A stretch of DNA of 64,000 nt from Gammaproteobacteria bacterium (GTDB taxonomy: Bacteria > Pseudomonadota > Gammaproteobacteria > PS1 > Pseudothioglobaceae): positions 1 through 64,000 of the forward strand of contig JASLYC010000084.1 in NCBI GenBank assembly GCA_030739975.1, written 5' to 3'. Positions 1 to 9,291 of this stretch are shown here, piece after piece. Position 1 is the first letter of the stretch; each line of letters opens with the position of its first letter. The notes below the pieces were generated by a model. The model was not told where the DNA came from. It saw nothing but the letters and a program-made list of their open reading frames with translations, and made no database searches. Position numbers and translations under genes: made by a program.

Positions 1-972
1 AACTCAGCATTTGCTGAAATTAAGCCAGCTGTTGTTTACGATGTTGCTGGAAAATTTGATAAATCTTTCAATGAGGCCGTGTTTAGAAACGGTGTACAAA
101 AATTTAAAGCAGATACCGGTATAAGGGTAACTGAAGTAGAGCCAACCAATGACGCTCAAAAAGAGCAAAGCCTTAAAAAGCTTGCAAAGCGAGGCAATGG
201 TCCGATAGTTGCAGTTGGTTTTTCTATGGCTAGTGGCGTTGAAGCTGCTGCAAAGGCCTACCCAGATACGCAATTTACTATAATTGACATGGTGGTTGGA
301 GAGCCTAACGTACAAAACATTGTCTTCAAGGAGCATGAAGGATCTTTCCTTGTTGGTGTTCTAGCAGCTATGAAGTCCGAAAGCGGTGTTGTTGGCTTTG
401 TGGGGGGTATGGATATTCCACTTATACGTAGGTTTGCTTGTGGCTATGAACAGGGTGCTAAATATCAGGATAACAACATAGAAGTACTACAAAAGATGAC
501 AGGCTCAACTGGTGCAGCTTGGAACAACCCTACAAAGGGTGGAGAGATTACACGTAGCCAGATTGAATCTGGAGCTGACGTTGTATATGCTGCAGCTGGC
601 GGTACAGGAATAGGTGTATACCAAACTGCTGCTGATATGGGCAAGTATGCAATAGGTGTTGACTCAAACCAAAACTATATGCAGCCTGGGACTATGCTAA
701 CTTCAATGGTTAAGAGGGTTGGTGATGCTGCATACAATAGCTGGAATGCTGGATTAAATGGCACTTGGAAGCCCGGATTCCAGGCCCTTGGTTTAGCAGA
801 AGGTGGAGTTGATTGGGCTCTAGACGAGCATAACCGTGACCTAGTAACTGCTGATATGGAGGCACGCGTTAACGACTTAAAAGCAAAAATTATTGCTGGT
901 GACATAGTTGTACATGACTATATGTCTGATAGCAATTGTACGCCACCCAAAGGTGTAACCTTTTCTAACTAA
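1..972 (+). CDS. BMP-family nucleoside-binding protein of an ABC importer (5' partial)
   Basis: The frame is open from base 1, so the true start and most of the signal peptide lie outside the window; 323 residues are visible. The first residues (NSAFAE) look like the end of a signal peptide with an AFA cleavage site. The body has the Bmp/PnrA fold signature: an early VYDVAGKFDKSFNE segment, GPIVAVGFSMASGVE, and VGFVGGMDIPLIRRFACGYEQGA. Family members are periplasmic or lipid-anchored nucleoside receptors. The following genes encode the matching ATPase and two permeases and then nucleoside salvage enzymes, which supports nucleosides as the ligand. A hairpin terminator follows directly, so this gene is probably expressed above the level of the downstream genes. 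Which nucleosides are bound cannot be told. Confidence 0.9.
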   Translation, partial: NSAFAEIKPAVVYDVAGKFDKSFNEAVFRNGVQKFKADTGIRVTEVEPTNDAQKEQSLKKLAKRGNGPIVAVGFSMASGVEAAAKAYPDTQFTIIDMVVGEPNVQNIVFKEHEGSFLVGVLAAMKSESGVVGFVGGMDIPLIRRFACGYEQGAKYQDNNIEVLQKMTGSTGAAWNNPTKGGEITRSQIESGADVVYAAAGGTGIGVYQTAADMGKYAIGVDSNQNYMQPGTMLTSMVKRVGDAAYNSWNAGLNGTWKPGFQALGLAEGGVDWALDEHNRDLVTADMEARVNDLKAKIIAGDIVVHDYMSDSNCTPPKGVTFSN

Positions 973-985
973 CATTTATGATTCA

Positions 986-1020
986 AAATACCCCGGGTTA
1001 TCTTGTAGCCTGGGGTATTT
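986..1020 (+). terminator. Intrinsic terminator/attenuator after the binding protein gene
   Basis: AAATACCCC (986-994) pairs with GGGGTATTT (1012-1020), the stem can extend by GGG/CCT, and the right arm runs into a T-rich tail at 1018-1022. It sits 14 bases after the stop codon and 35 bases before the ATPase start. I infer partial termination that favours the receptor over the membrane components. Confidence 0.75.
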
Positions 1021-1054
1021 TTGTTCTGCTGAATATTAGCTGCCCTCTCTAGCA

Positions 1055-2611
1055 ATGGAAGAATCTAAATACGCAATTGAATTAGTAGATATTGACAAAC
1101 GTTTTGGCCCTGTTTACGCCAATAACAAGGTCTGCTTAAAGGTCGAAACAGGAAGCGTTCACGGTATTATTGGAGAAAATGGTGCCGGTAAATCAACGCT
1201 GATGAGTATATTGTATGGTTTCTATAAAGCAGACTCAGGAAATATTAAGGTCTTCGGAAACAAACTTCAATTTAACGACTCTCACCAAGCTATCAAGTCT
1301 GGTATCGGCATGGTGCATCAACACTTCATGTTGGTAGATAACTTCACTGTAATTGAAAATGTAATCCTTGGATCTGAGGGCGGATCTCTTCTGCATGAAG
1401 GACTTAAATCAGCCAGAGATGAATTAACTAGGCTAGGAAAAGAGTACGGCCTCAAGGTTGATCTTGATGCAACTATTGAGTCCCTATCTGTAGGCTCTCA
1501 GCAAAGGGTTGAAATATTGAAGGCGCTATATAAAGGAGCTAAAATATTAATCTTAGACGAGCCAACTGGTGTACTCACACCTCAAGAAACTCAGGACTTA
1601 TTTAGAATTTTTACAGCCCTAAAAAAAGAGGGTGTAACTATAATACTTATCACCCATAAGCTTCATGAAATTATAAGCATTACTGATAATGTCTCGGTTA
1701 TGCGCGGCGGGAAGATGGTGGCACATCGTCAAACATCAAAAACTAATCGTGAAGACTTAGCTGAACTTATGGTAGGAAGAAAGGTTTTATTGCAGGTCAG
1801 CAAGGACGAAAAGATTAGGGGCGAGGTTTTACTAAAAGTTAGCAATCTTAGTGTCCGTGACAGTAACAATATTGATCGCCTGAACGACATAAGTTTTGAG
1901 ATTCATGCTGGTGAAATTGTCGGCATTGCAGGTGTATCTGGAAATGGCCAGAGTACCCTTCTTAAAGTCTTATCTGGAATCACTCCTGTCTCTTCAGGAA
2001 CTATTGAAATTCTTGGGCACAAAATGGATGCAGACAATCTTATCTATCCTGATCAACTTAGAGAGCTTGGCCTAGCACATGTCCCAGAGGATCGACAAAG
2101 AATGGGCCTTATTGGTAATTTTACTGCAAGCGAAACATCGATTATCGGATACCACAACGATAAAAGAATCAACGACAAGTTAATACTAAACAACTCAAAA
2201 GTAAGAGAAAACTGCAAGAATTTAATGTCTGACTTTGATGTAAGGCCAGGGAATCCAGACTTGAGGTCTGACAATTTTTCTGGTGGCAACCAACAAAAGC
2301 TAATTGTGGCTCGAGAGTTTGAGCGTGACCCTAAAATACTACTAATAGGACAACCTACTCGTGGTGTTGATATTGGGGCAATTGAATTCATTCACAAAAG
2401 AATCATTGCTCTTCGTGATTCAGGCAGAGCTGTCTTGTTGGTCTCTGTTGAACTTGAAGAGATTATGTCCATAAGTGATAGAATTGTGGTCCTTTGTGAC
2501 GGACAAGTAAGTGGCAGAATTGATAGCAAAGATGCCGATGAAAAAACTCTAGGGATGATGATGGCTAATGTTTTTAGTAAAGAAGACAATTTAGAAGCGC
2601 TATCAGGTTAA
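1055..2611 (+). CDS. Nucleoside ABC transporter ATP-binding protein (two ATPase domains)
   Basis: A 518-aa protein with two fused ABC ATPase domains, the arrangement of the BMP-linked (YufO/NupA-like) and sugar importers. Domain 1 (about residues 5-240) has Walker [11 protein letters not shown], signature [10 protein letters not shown] and Walker B ILILDEPT. Domain 2 (about 260-500) has [11 protein letters not shown], where Lys of the Walker A is replaced, signature [10 protein letters not shown], and [12 protein letters not shown], where the Walker B Glu is Gln. This asymmetry is normal for the family, so only one composite site should hydrolyse ATP efficiently. The start at ATG 1055 has no strong Shine-Dalgarno sequence. 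It powers nucleoside import with the two downstream permeases. Confidence 0.92.
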   Translation: MEESKYAIELVDIDKRFGPVYANNKVCLKVETGSVHGIIGENGAGKSTLMSILYGFYKADSGNIKVFGNKLQFNDSHQAIKSGIGMVHQHFMLVDNFTVIENVILGSEGGSLLHEGLKSARDELTRLGKEYGLKVDLDATIESLSVGSQQRVEILKALYKGAKILILDEPTGVLTPQETQDLFRIFTALKKEGVTIILITHKLHEIISITDNVSVMRGGKMVAHRQTSKTNREDLAELMVGRKVLLQVSKDEKIRGEVLLKVSNLSVRDSNNIDRLNDISFEIHAGEIVGIAGVSGNGQSTLLKVLSGITPVSSGTIEILGHKMDADNLIYPDQLRELGLAHVPEDRQRMGLIGNFTASETSIIGYHNDKRINDKLILNNSKVRENCKNLMSDFDVRPGNPDLRSDNFSGGNQQKLIVAREFERDPKILLIGQPTRGVDIGAIEFIHKRIIALRDSGRAVLLVSVELEEIMSISDRIVVLCDGQVSGRIDSKDADEKTLGMMMANVFSKEDNLEALSG

Positions 2612-2627
2612 CTTATTAAGGCTAATT

Positions 2628-3731
2628 ATGGATCGCAACTCTCGTATCAATTGGATTAACAGGTTAATACTGCCTGCATTAAATGTTCTGAGTGCTTTTA
2701 CAGCTACCGCAATAATTTTTATACTGATTGATGTAGACCCTATTGAAGCTACTCAAATATTATTGTATGGAGCATTTGGCTATCAGGAAGGCTTTGGGTA
2801 TACACTTTATTACGCTACAAATTTTATATTTACTGGTTTAGCTGTTGCTGTAGCTTTCCATGCTGGCCTTTTCAACATTGGTGGTGAAGGGCAGGCCTAT
2901 ATTGGGGGTTTAGGAACTGCAATTGTTATATTGCTACTAGATCCTAATACTAGTCCCTGGATATTTATACCTGGAAGCATTATTGGTGGGCTTTTGTTTG
3001 GAGCCTTGTGGGCTTTAATACCGGCATATCTACAGGCCTATCGTGGAAGCCATATAGTTATTACAACTATAATGTTTAATTTTTTAGCGTCCTCATTAAT
3101 GGTATACCTTTTGGTAAATGTTTTGAGAGAGACAGGACAAATGCAACCAGAAAGTCAGCTATTTTCTGAAAATTCTTGGCTTCCTTTTATTCATAATATT
3201 GTTGCAAAATTTGGATTTTCTTTAGAGGAGTCGCCATTAAATGTATCTATTTTTATAGCTTTATTGTTCTCATTATTGATTTGGATTTTTATCTGGCATA
3301 CGCGATGGGGTTATGCAATTCGCGCTACAGGTTTGAATTCTACAGCTGCAATCTATGCAGGTATAAAACCTAAACGCATCATAATTCTTTCGATGTGTAT
3401 ATCTGGCTCATTAGCTGGACTCGTTGGAATCAATGAACTCGTCGGATACCAACATAGACTTATAATGGATTTTCATTTTGGTTATGGGTTTGGAGGAATT
3501 GCTGTTGCCTTGATGGGTAGAAATCACCCTATAGGGATTATCATAGCTGCTTTGTTGTTCGGAGTTTTGTACCAGGGAGGAGCCGAATTGGCTTTTGAAT
3601 TGAGCAATATTTCAAGAGATATTGTTGTCGTAATGCAGGCACTTATTATTTTATTTTGTGGTGCGCTGCAGTATATGTATAGCCCATGGATTATTAGAAC
3701 ATTTGCCCCTATCGAGAAGGAAGATTCATGA
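2628..3731 (+). CDS. Nucleoside ABC transporter permease 1
   Basis: A 367-aa polytopic membrane protein of the BPD_transp_2 (LivH/RbsC-like) permease family, with about 8-10 hydrophobic segments. The segment FHAGLFNIGGEGQAYIGG near residues 79-96 is the conserved cytoplasmic motif of nucleoside-type permeases. It starts 16 bases after the ATPase gene and its stop overlaps the start of the second permease (ATGA at 3728-3731), implying translational coupling. It forms half of the membrane channel of the nucleoside importer. Confidence 0.9.
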   Translation: MDRNSRINWINRLILPALNVLSAFTATAIIFILIDVDPIEATQILLYGAFGYQEGFGYTLYYATNFIFTGLAVAVAFHAGLFNIGGEGQAYIGGLGTAIVILLLDPNTSPWIFIPGSIIGGLLFGALWALIPAYLQAYRGSHIVITTIMFNFLASSLMVYLLVNVLRETGQMQPESQLFSENSWLPFIHNIVAKFGFSLEESPLNVSIFIALLFSLLIWIFIWHTRWGYAIRATGLNSTAAIYAGIKPKRIIILSMCISGSLAGLVGINELVGYQHRLIMDFHFGYGFGGIAVALMGRNHPIGIIIAALLFGVLYQGGAELAFELSNISRDIVVVMQALIILFCGALQYMYSPWIIRTFAPIEKEDS

Positions 3732-4702
3732 ACGACTTCTTCTTAACTATTATTCTTACTCTTGATGCCACGATTAGAGTCTCTACCCCTCTTATTCTTG
3801 CTTCTATGGCTGGTCTGTTTTCTGAACGGTCTGGTGTTGTTGATATTGGACTAGAGGGTAAAATGCTAGCCTCTGCATTCATTGCTGCAAGTGCTGCTAC
3901 TGTTTTTGGTTCACCTTGGATAGGCTTATTGGCTGGAATTTTAGCCTCATGTAGTTTATCTATGTTGCACGGTTTTGCCACTATTACTCATCGTGGAGAC
4001 CAAATTGTAAGCGGTGTTGCTATAAATATTTTTGCAGCAGGTATGTCTATTATTCTAGGTTTAGCATGGTTCCAGCAGGGAGGCCTTACCCCTACACTGA
4101 CAAGTGACCAGCGCTTTCTATCTCTGTCATTACCTGGGGTAGATTTATTTAACAACATACCTGTTATTGGAACGATTTATAGGGAGTTGTTTAGTGGTCA
4201 CAATTTAATAGTTTATTTGGCATTTCTAATCGTGCCTTTTATCTGGTGGGTTGTATATCGTACACGATTTGGCTTGCAATTGAGAGCGGTTGGGGAGAAC
4301 CCTAAGGCGGTTGACACTGCGGGACTTTCAGTTAATATGCTTAGGTATAAAGCTTTACTAGTAGGAGGACTGTTGTGTGGCATTGCTGGGGCTTACTTAA
4401 GTATAGCTCATAATGCGCAGTTCACTAGAGACATGACAGCTGGACAAGGCTTTATAGCCTTAGCGGCCCTTATATTCGGAAAGTGGAAACCCTACACCGT
4501 TTTATCTGCATGCTTGCTTTTTGGTTTTTTAGATGCTTTAGCTGTACGCCTACAGGGTGTTGTTATTCCGGGATTTGGTGAAATTCCTGTTCAATTAATT
4601 GAGGCCACACCATACCTATTAACAGTTATACTTTTAGCTGGGTTTATTGGTAGGGCCATACCTCCAAAGTCAGTCGGGCAACCTTACATTAAAGAACGAT
4701 AA
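3728..4702 (+). CDS. Nucleoside ABC transporter permease 2
   Basis: A 324-aa polytopic membrane protein of the same permease family as its neighbour, shorter at the N terminus. The motif GLFSERSGVVDIGLEGKML (about residues 29-47) corresponds to the GEGQ motif of permease 1 and is typical of the YufQ/NupC-type partner. It overlaps the preceding gene by four bases and is followed two bases after its stop by cdd, so import and cytidine deamination are co-transcribed. Confidence 0.9.
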   Translation: MNDFFLTIILTLDATIRVSTPLILASMAGLFSERSGVVDIGLEGKMLASAFIAASAATVFGSPWIGLLAGILASCSLSMLHGFATITHRGDQIVSGVAINIFAAGMSIILGLAWFQQGGLTPTLTSDQRFLSLSLPGVDLFNNIPVIGTIYRELFSGHNLIVYLAFLIVPFIWWVVYRTRFGLQLRAVGENPKAVDTAGLSVNMLRYKALLVGGLLCGIAGAYLSIAHNAQFTRDMTAGQGFIALAALIFGKWKPYTVLSACLLFGFLDALAVRLQGVVIPGFGEIPVQLIEATPYLLTVILLAGFIGRAIPPKSVGQPYIKER

Positions 4703-4704
4703 TT

Positions 4705-5100
4705 ATGAGTGATTCTGAGCACATTGATTTGTTAAGAAACGCTATGCAAAATGCATATGCACCATACTCTAACTATAAAGTTGGTGCACTAATTATTTCT
4801 GAAAATGGCGCTAAACATGTTGGCTGTAATGTAGAAAATGCTAGCTACCCTCAAGGTCAATGTGCCGAATCAAGCGCTATCTCAGCAATGATAGTTTCTG
4901 GGGATAAGTATATAAAACAAATATATATTATGAGTGAAGATAAAGCTGGAGCTACTCCTTGTGGTGGATGTAGGCAGCGTATACGAGAATTTTCTGATTC
5001 AGACACCTTAATAAAGCTATGCTCTAGTGACAAGACTGTCAAAACATTGAGTATTTCTGACCTACTTCCGCATTCATTTGGACCAGAAAACCTAAAATGA
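4705..5100 (+). CDS. cdd: Cytidine deaminase
   Basis: A 131-aa protein, the size of the homotetrameric cytidine deaminases. It hydrolyses (deoxy)cytidine to (deoxy)uridine plus ammonia. Zinc-site residues are visible: C53-A-E55 (Cys ligand plus the catalytic Glu) and P85-C86-G-G-C89. NVENASYP just before the first motif is the substrate loop. The stop overlaps the start of the phosphorylase gene by four bases. The product feeds the pyrimidine phosphorylase encoded downstream. Confidence 0.95.
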   Translation: MSDSEHIDLLRNAMQNAYAPYSNYKVGALIISENGAKHVGCNVENASYPQGQCAESSAISAMIVSGDKYIKQIYIMSEDKAGATPCGGCRQRIREFSDSDTLIKLCSSDKTVKTLSISDLLPHSFGPENLK

Positions 5101-5909
5101 GCAAAGTAGATGAATGCGTAAATATAATTAATGACATAACGTCAAAATTTAACCCTAGAGTTGGGGTAGTCCTTGGGTCAGGTCTTGGCTCTTTCGCAAA
5201 TAAGGTCAAAGAAAAAACCGTAATTAGCTTTAATGAGCTTCCAGGGTTCCCTACTGCTGGAGTTGGAGGTCACGAGGGAAAACTAATACTCGGCTTTATC
5301 GGCAATACAAAGATTGCTATCCTCCAAGGAAGATCTCATTACTATGAAAACGGGAAGTCAGATACTATGGCTATTGCAATTCGCACTTTGAAGGGAATAG
5401 GTTGTGAGGGCTTAGTGCTAACTAATGCAGCAGGTAGTATGATTACTGAGGCTCCACTAGGAAGCATTATGCTTATAACTGACCACATTAATATGACAGG
5501 TGTGTCACCATTATTTGGTGTTCAAGGTAATGACCGCTTTGTTGATATGAGTGAAGCCTATAGCAACAAATTAAATTCTATTATGAGAGATGCATCCGAG
5601 ATAAACAATATTAATTTTTTCGAAGGAATTTATGCATGGATGTGTGGCCCTCAATTTGAAACTCCTGCTGAAATTCGTGCACTAAAAGTTTTGGGTGCAG
5701 ATGCTGTTGGAATGTCTACTGTACCAGAAGTGATAATTGCAAGACATGCAGAAATACCATTATGTGCCATTTCTGTTTTGACTAATTATGCTGCTGGCAT
5801 GAGCGATACCGCTCTAAGCCACGAACAGACAGTTGTGTTTGCTAAAAAAGCTGAAAATTCAGTCAACAATTTATTAACTTCATTTCTTAATTATTTTGAT
5901 AACAGTTGA
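5097..5909 (+). CDS. punA: Purine nucleoside phosphorylase (trimeric, PNP-I type)
   Basis: A 270-aa protein. It splits inosine, guanosine and their deoxy forms with phosphate, giving base plus (deoxy)ribose-1-phosphate. Family motifs: GVVLGSGLGSFA near the N terminus (phosphate loop), GRSHYYE, LTNAAGS, and the base-binding stretch GMSTVPEVIIARH. Length and motifs fit the trimeric mammalian-type class rather than hexameric DeoD. It is coupled to cdd by an ATGA overlap. Its sugar-1-phosphate product is the substrate of the downstream phosphopentomutase. The symbol is by family type; xapA-like specificity cannot be excluded. Confidence 0.9.
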   Translation: MSKVDECVNIINDITSKFNPRVGVVLGSGLGSFANKVKEKTVISFNELPGFPTAGVGGHEGKLILGFIGNTKIAILQGRSHYYENGKSDTMAIAIRTLKGIGCEGLVLTNAAGSMITEAPLGSIMLITDHINMTGVSPLFGVQGNDRFVDMSEAYSNKLNSIMRDASEINNINFFEGIYAWMCGPQFETPAEIRALKVLGADAVGMSTVPEVIIARHAEIPLCAISVLTNYAAGMSDTALSHEQTVVFAKKAENSVNNLLTSFLNYFDNS

Positions 5910-5948
5910 TTTGCTGTTATAGTTTAATTATATGAAGTGAAAATTAAT

Positions 5949-6917
5949 ATGGACAATAATAATTCTATTCTAACAAGAAATCCCGGCACTGAATTTCGGT
6001 CTGATGTTTTTTCAAAAATAAAAATAAACCGAAGCGCTGTTGAAAAAAGATGTGCAGAATATTCTGCTCGCAGAAGCATAAAAAAACAAGACCAAGCTGC
6101 ATGGCTAATGAAGGCAATTAGTCTTATTGACCTTACAACTTTATCTGGCGATGATACTAAAGCTAGAGTAAAGAGATTGTGCAGGAAGGCAATTAACCCG
6201 CTAAATGATAAGCTAGTAAAAAATCTCTCAATTGAGTCGCTAAAACTCAGTACAGCGGCCGTTTGTGTATACCACGATATGCTTTCTGCTGCAAAAAAGT
6301 CTCTCGAAGGTCATAATATTAATCTAGCTGCAGTATCTACTGGTTTTCCTGCAGGCCTTTCACCACTACCTTTGAGGATTGAAGAAATAAAATATTCGGT
6401 AGCCGCTGGTGCTGACGAAATTGACATAGTGATTAGCAGGAGACATGTATTAGAAGGAAACTGGGAGGATCTTTATAGTGAAGTTAAATCCTTTAGAAAG
6501 GCATCGGGGAAGGCACATTTGAAGACTATTTTAGCTACAGGTGAAATAGGAAATTTGGCTAATATAGCTAAAGCATCACAAGTATGCATGATGGCTGGTG
6601 CTGACTTTATTAAAACATCCACAGGTAAAGAGCCTACAAACGCTACCTTGCCGGTTAGCTTGGTAATGTCAAGAATGATTAAGGACTACTACGAACTAAC
6701 AGGCTACAGGGTTGGTTTTAAACCCGCAGGAGGAGTAAGTGACAGTAAAACCGCTCTGCAATATATGATAATGATGAAAGAAGAACTCGGCAGGAGGTGG
6801 CTGGAACCAGACTTAATGCGATTCGGCGCGTCAAGTTTGTTGGGAGATATTGAGCGCCAACTAGACCATTACTCTAGTGGTTACTATTCGGCGCATTACC
6901 GTCATCCTTTAGCATAG
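5949..6917 (+). CDS. deoC: Deoxyribose-phosphate aldolase
   Basis: Cleaves 2-deoxyribose-5-phosphate to glyceraldehyde-3-phosphate plus acetaldehyde through a Schiff base. The catalytic Lys lies in ADFIKTSTGK (residue 222 from this start); GADEIDIVI and GYRVGFKPAGGV are the other strand motifs. I prefer ATG 5949, preceded by GAAGTGA, over an in-frame GTG at 5937; the product is 322 aa. It is longer than E. coli DeoC (about 259 aa) because of a roughly 60-residue N-terminal extension, as in some proteobacterial and animal forms. It lies between the purine phosphorylase and an aldehyde dehydrogenase that probably consumes the acetaldehyde. Confidence 0.92.
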   Translation: MDNNNSILTRNPGTEFRSDVFSKIKINRSAVEKRCAEYSARRSIKKQDQAAWLMKAISLIDLTTLSGDDTKARVKRLCRKAINPLNDKLVKNLSIESLKLSTAAVCVYHDMLSAAKKSLEGHNINLAAVSTGFPAGLSPLPLRIEEIKYSVAAGADEIDIVISRRHVLEGNWEDLYSEVKSFRKASGKAHLKTILATGEIGNLANIAKASQVCMMAGADFIKTSTGKEPTNATLPVSLVMSRMIKDYYELTGYRVGFKPAGGVSDSKTALQYMIMMKEELGRRWLEPDLMRFGASSLLGDIERQLDHYSSGYYSAHYRHPLA

Positions 6918-6926
6918 GAGAAATTT

Positions 6927-9290
6927 ATGACATTAATGGATTCCTTTAAAGATTTAGAATACAGCCAAGCAATGGAGTCTGACGCAATTGCAATTGAATG
7001 GCTGAAAAAAAACAAAAACAGGTTTGGTCAGTACATTGATGGAAAATTCATAAGCCAAAAAAATGCAAAACTTATTGATGTAACCAGTCCTAACGATTCA
7101 ACACTTTTAGCTAAGATTGAAACTTCTGATAATAATCAAATCGAAAAAGCTGTTGAAGCCGCAATAAGGTCTCAAAAAAGCTGGTTTGATATGGGAGGTC
7201 ATGAAAGGGCAAAAATACTTTACTCTCTAGCACGCTCATTGCAAAAACATGCTAGATTGGCAGCCGTACTAGAGACCCTAGACAATGGCAAACCAATAAG
7301 AGAGAGTAGGGATGCAGATATTCCTCTGGCTATAAGACATTTTTATTACCATGCTGGCTGGGCACAACTACAAAATAGTGAGCTCTCTGAATACGAACCT
7401 GTAGGTGTGGCCGCACAAATTATTCCTTGGAATTTTCCGTTACTAATGTTGGCATGGAAAGTTGCTCCAGCCATTGCTATGGGCAACTCTATAATCCTAA
7501 AGCCAGCTGAAAATACCCCTCTAACAGCTATGCTATTTTCTCATCTCTGCCATGATGCTGGAGTCCCCAATGGAGTTATAAATATAATCAATGGAGGCGC
7601 AGAGACTGGTGCAACTCTTGCAGCGCATCCTAATGTAGACAAGGTTGCTTTTACAGGTTCAACTGCGGTAGGCAGAGAAATACGAAAATCTACGGCGGGA
7701 CAAGGCAAGAAATTGACTCTAGAACTGGGAGGAAAGTCTGCATTTATTGTTTTTGATGACGCAGACTTGGATTCAGCTGTTGAGGGGTTGGTTGACTCTA
7801 TATGGTTTAACCAAGGAGAGGTTTGTTGTGCCGGTTCTAGACTATTAGTTCAGTCAAGCATCGAAGAAAAGTTGCATAAAAAAATAAAAAAAAGGATGGA
7901 GAAACTGCGCCATGGGAGATCTCTAGACAAATCAATTGATATAGGTAGTCTAGTCAGTGATACACAGTTTAAGCGTGTTAATAGTATAGTAAATGACGGG
8001 TTAACAAAAGGTGGCAAACTATTTCAATCGGGTTGCCCTCTGCCAAAAAATAATTATTACCCTCCAAGCTTGATAACTGATATAGATTCTAGCCACCCAT
8101 TGTCTCAGGAAGAAATATTCGGTCCAGTTCTTATATCTATGAGCTTTAGGACACAATCTGAAGCTATAGATTTAGCTAACAATACAAGGTATGGCTTGTC
8201 AGCCAGTATATGGAGTGAGAATATTAATCGGGCAATGGATGTCGCTCCAAAAATAAAGGCAGGAGTAATATGGATAAATAGCCATAATAAGTTCGATGCC
8301 TCTTGTGGATTTGGTGGAGTAAAGGAATCTGGATTTGGACGCGAAGGTGGCAAGGAAGGGCTTTATGAATATCTAAAACCAAAAAAATTTGTTGTCGGTA
8401 AGACTATGGCAACTAAAAAAGCACCTAAAAAACATGACAACAGTCAAATCGACCGCACCCTAAAGTTCTACATAGGGGGTAAACAAGTACGGCCCGATGG
8501 GGGCTATAGTGTTCCAGTATATAATTCAGACTCAAGTTTAGAGGTTTGGGTCGGTTCTGGAAATCGTAAAGACATCAGAAATGCAGTTAGTGCAGCTTGC
8601 AAGGCTGAAGGCTGGAACTCTCAGAGCGCTCATAATCGCGCTCAAATACTTTACTACTTTGCTGAAAACTTATCAATTCGTAAAAATGAATGGGTTGAGC
8701 GTTTACAAATCAATTGCGGCTTAACCAATAATATGGCTGTCAAAGAATTTAATGAAAGCGTTAGTCGTTTGTTTAGTTATGCTGCATGGACAGACAAGTA
8801 TGACGGCTTAGTTCATAATGCTCCATATCGAGGAGTTACCTTAGCTTTGCCTGAAGCAGTAGGAGTAATTGCTCAGATTGCTCCAGATTTACAGCCATTA
8901 ATTAGTTGCATATCTCTTATAGCACCAGCAATTGCAATGGGTAACCGAGTTATTTTTATTCCTGGAATTAGTAACGCCAATATAGCCCTAGAATTAACTC
9001 AAGTAATTGAGACATCCGATATTCCTCCAGGAGTAATTAACATAGTTAGTGGAGACCAGAATTTACTTGCCGAACAGTTAGCAGGACATGCCGAAGTTGA
9101 TTCGCTTTGGTGTTGGACAACACCAAGTACTGTTAGTTTGATTGAGTCAACTAGTATTGAGAACCTGAAACGCCTTTGGTGTAATAAAGATAACGATCGT
9201 GATTGGCTAATCAAAAAACAAAGTGAGGGGCTTGAATTTTTACGCCAATCCACAGAAATAAAAAATATATGGACTCCTTACGGAGATTAG
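6927..9290 (+). CDS. Double-domain aldehyde dehydrogenase of the deoxyribose operon
   Basis: A 787-aa fusion. Residues about 35-490 are a complete NAD(P)-dependent aldehyde dehydrogenase: IIPWNFPLLM (cofactor loop), FTGSTAVG, the general-base Glu in LELGGKS, and catalytic Cys300 in GEVCCAGS. A basic linker (ATKKAPKK, near 493-500) leads to a second partial ALDH unit (about 508-787). This keeps the N-terminal cofactor-domain pattern (APDLQPLISCISLIAPAIAMGNR, PPGVINIVSGD) but lacks the Cys and Glu motifs and stops before a catalytic domain. It sits between deoC and deoA, so I infer it oxidises acetaldehyde released by DeoC to acetate. The start ATG has GGAG upstream (GGAGAAATTT). Substrate assignment is contextual. 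Confidence 0.85.
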   Translation: MTLMDSFKDLEYSQAMESDAIAIEWLKKNKNRFGQYIDGKFISQKNAKLIDVTSPNDSTLLAKIETSDNNQIEKAVEAAIRSQKSWFDMGGHERAKILYSLARSLQKHARLAAVLETLDNGKPIRESRDADIPLAIRHFYYHAGWAQLQNSELSEYEPVGVAAQIIPWNFPLLMLAWKVAPAIAMGNSIILKPAENTPLTAMLFSHLCHDAGVPNGVINIINGGAETGATLAAHPNVDKVAFTGSTAVGREIRKSTAGQGKKLTLELGGKSAFIVFDDADLDSAVEGLVDSIWFNQGEVCCAGSRLLVQSSIEEKLHKKIKKRMEKLRHGRSLDKSIDIGSLVSDTQFKRVNSIVNDGLTKGGKLFQSGCPLPKNNYYPPSLITDIDSSHPLSQEEIFGPVLISMSFRTQSEAIDLANNTRYGLSASIWSENINRAMDVAPKIKAGVIWINSHNKFDASCGFGGVKESGFGREGGKEGLYEYLKPKKFVVGKTMATKKAPKKHDNSQIDRTLKFYIGGKQVRPDGGYSVPVYNSDSSLEVWVGSGNRKDIRNAVSAACKAEGWNSQSAHNRAQILYYFAENLSIRKNEWVERLQINCGLTNNMAVKEFNESVSRLFSYAAWTDKYDGLVHNAPYRGVTLALPEAVGVIAQIAPDLQPLISCISLIAPAIAMGNRVIFIPGISNANIALELTQVIETSDIPPGVINIVSGDQNLLAEQLAGHAEVDSLWCWTTPSTVSLIESTSIENLKRLWCNKDNDRDWLIKKQSEGLEFLRQSTEIKNIWTPYGD

Positions 9291-9291
9291 C

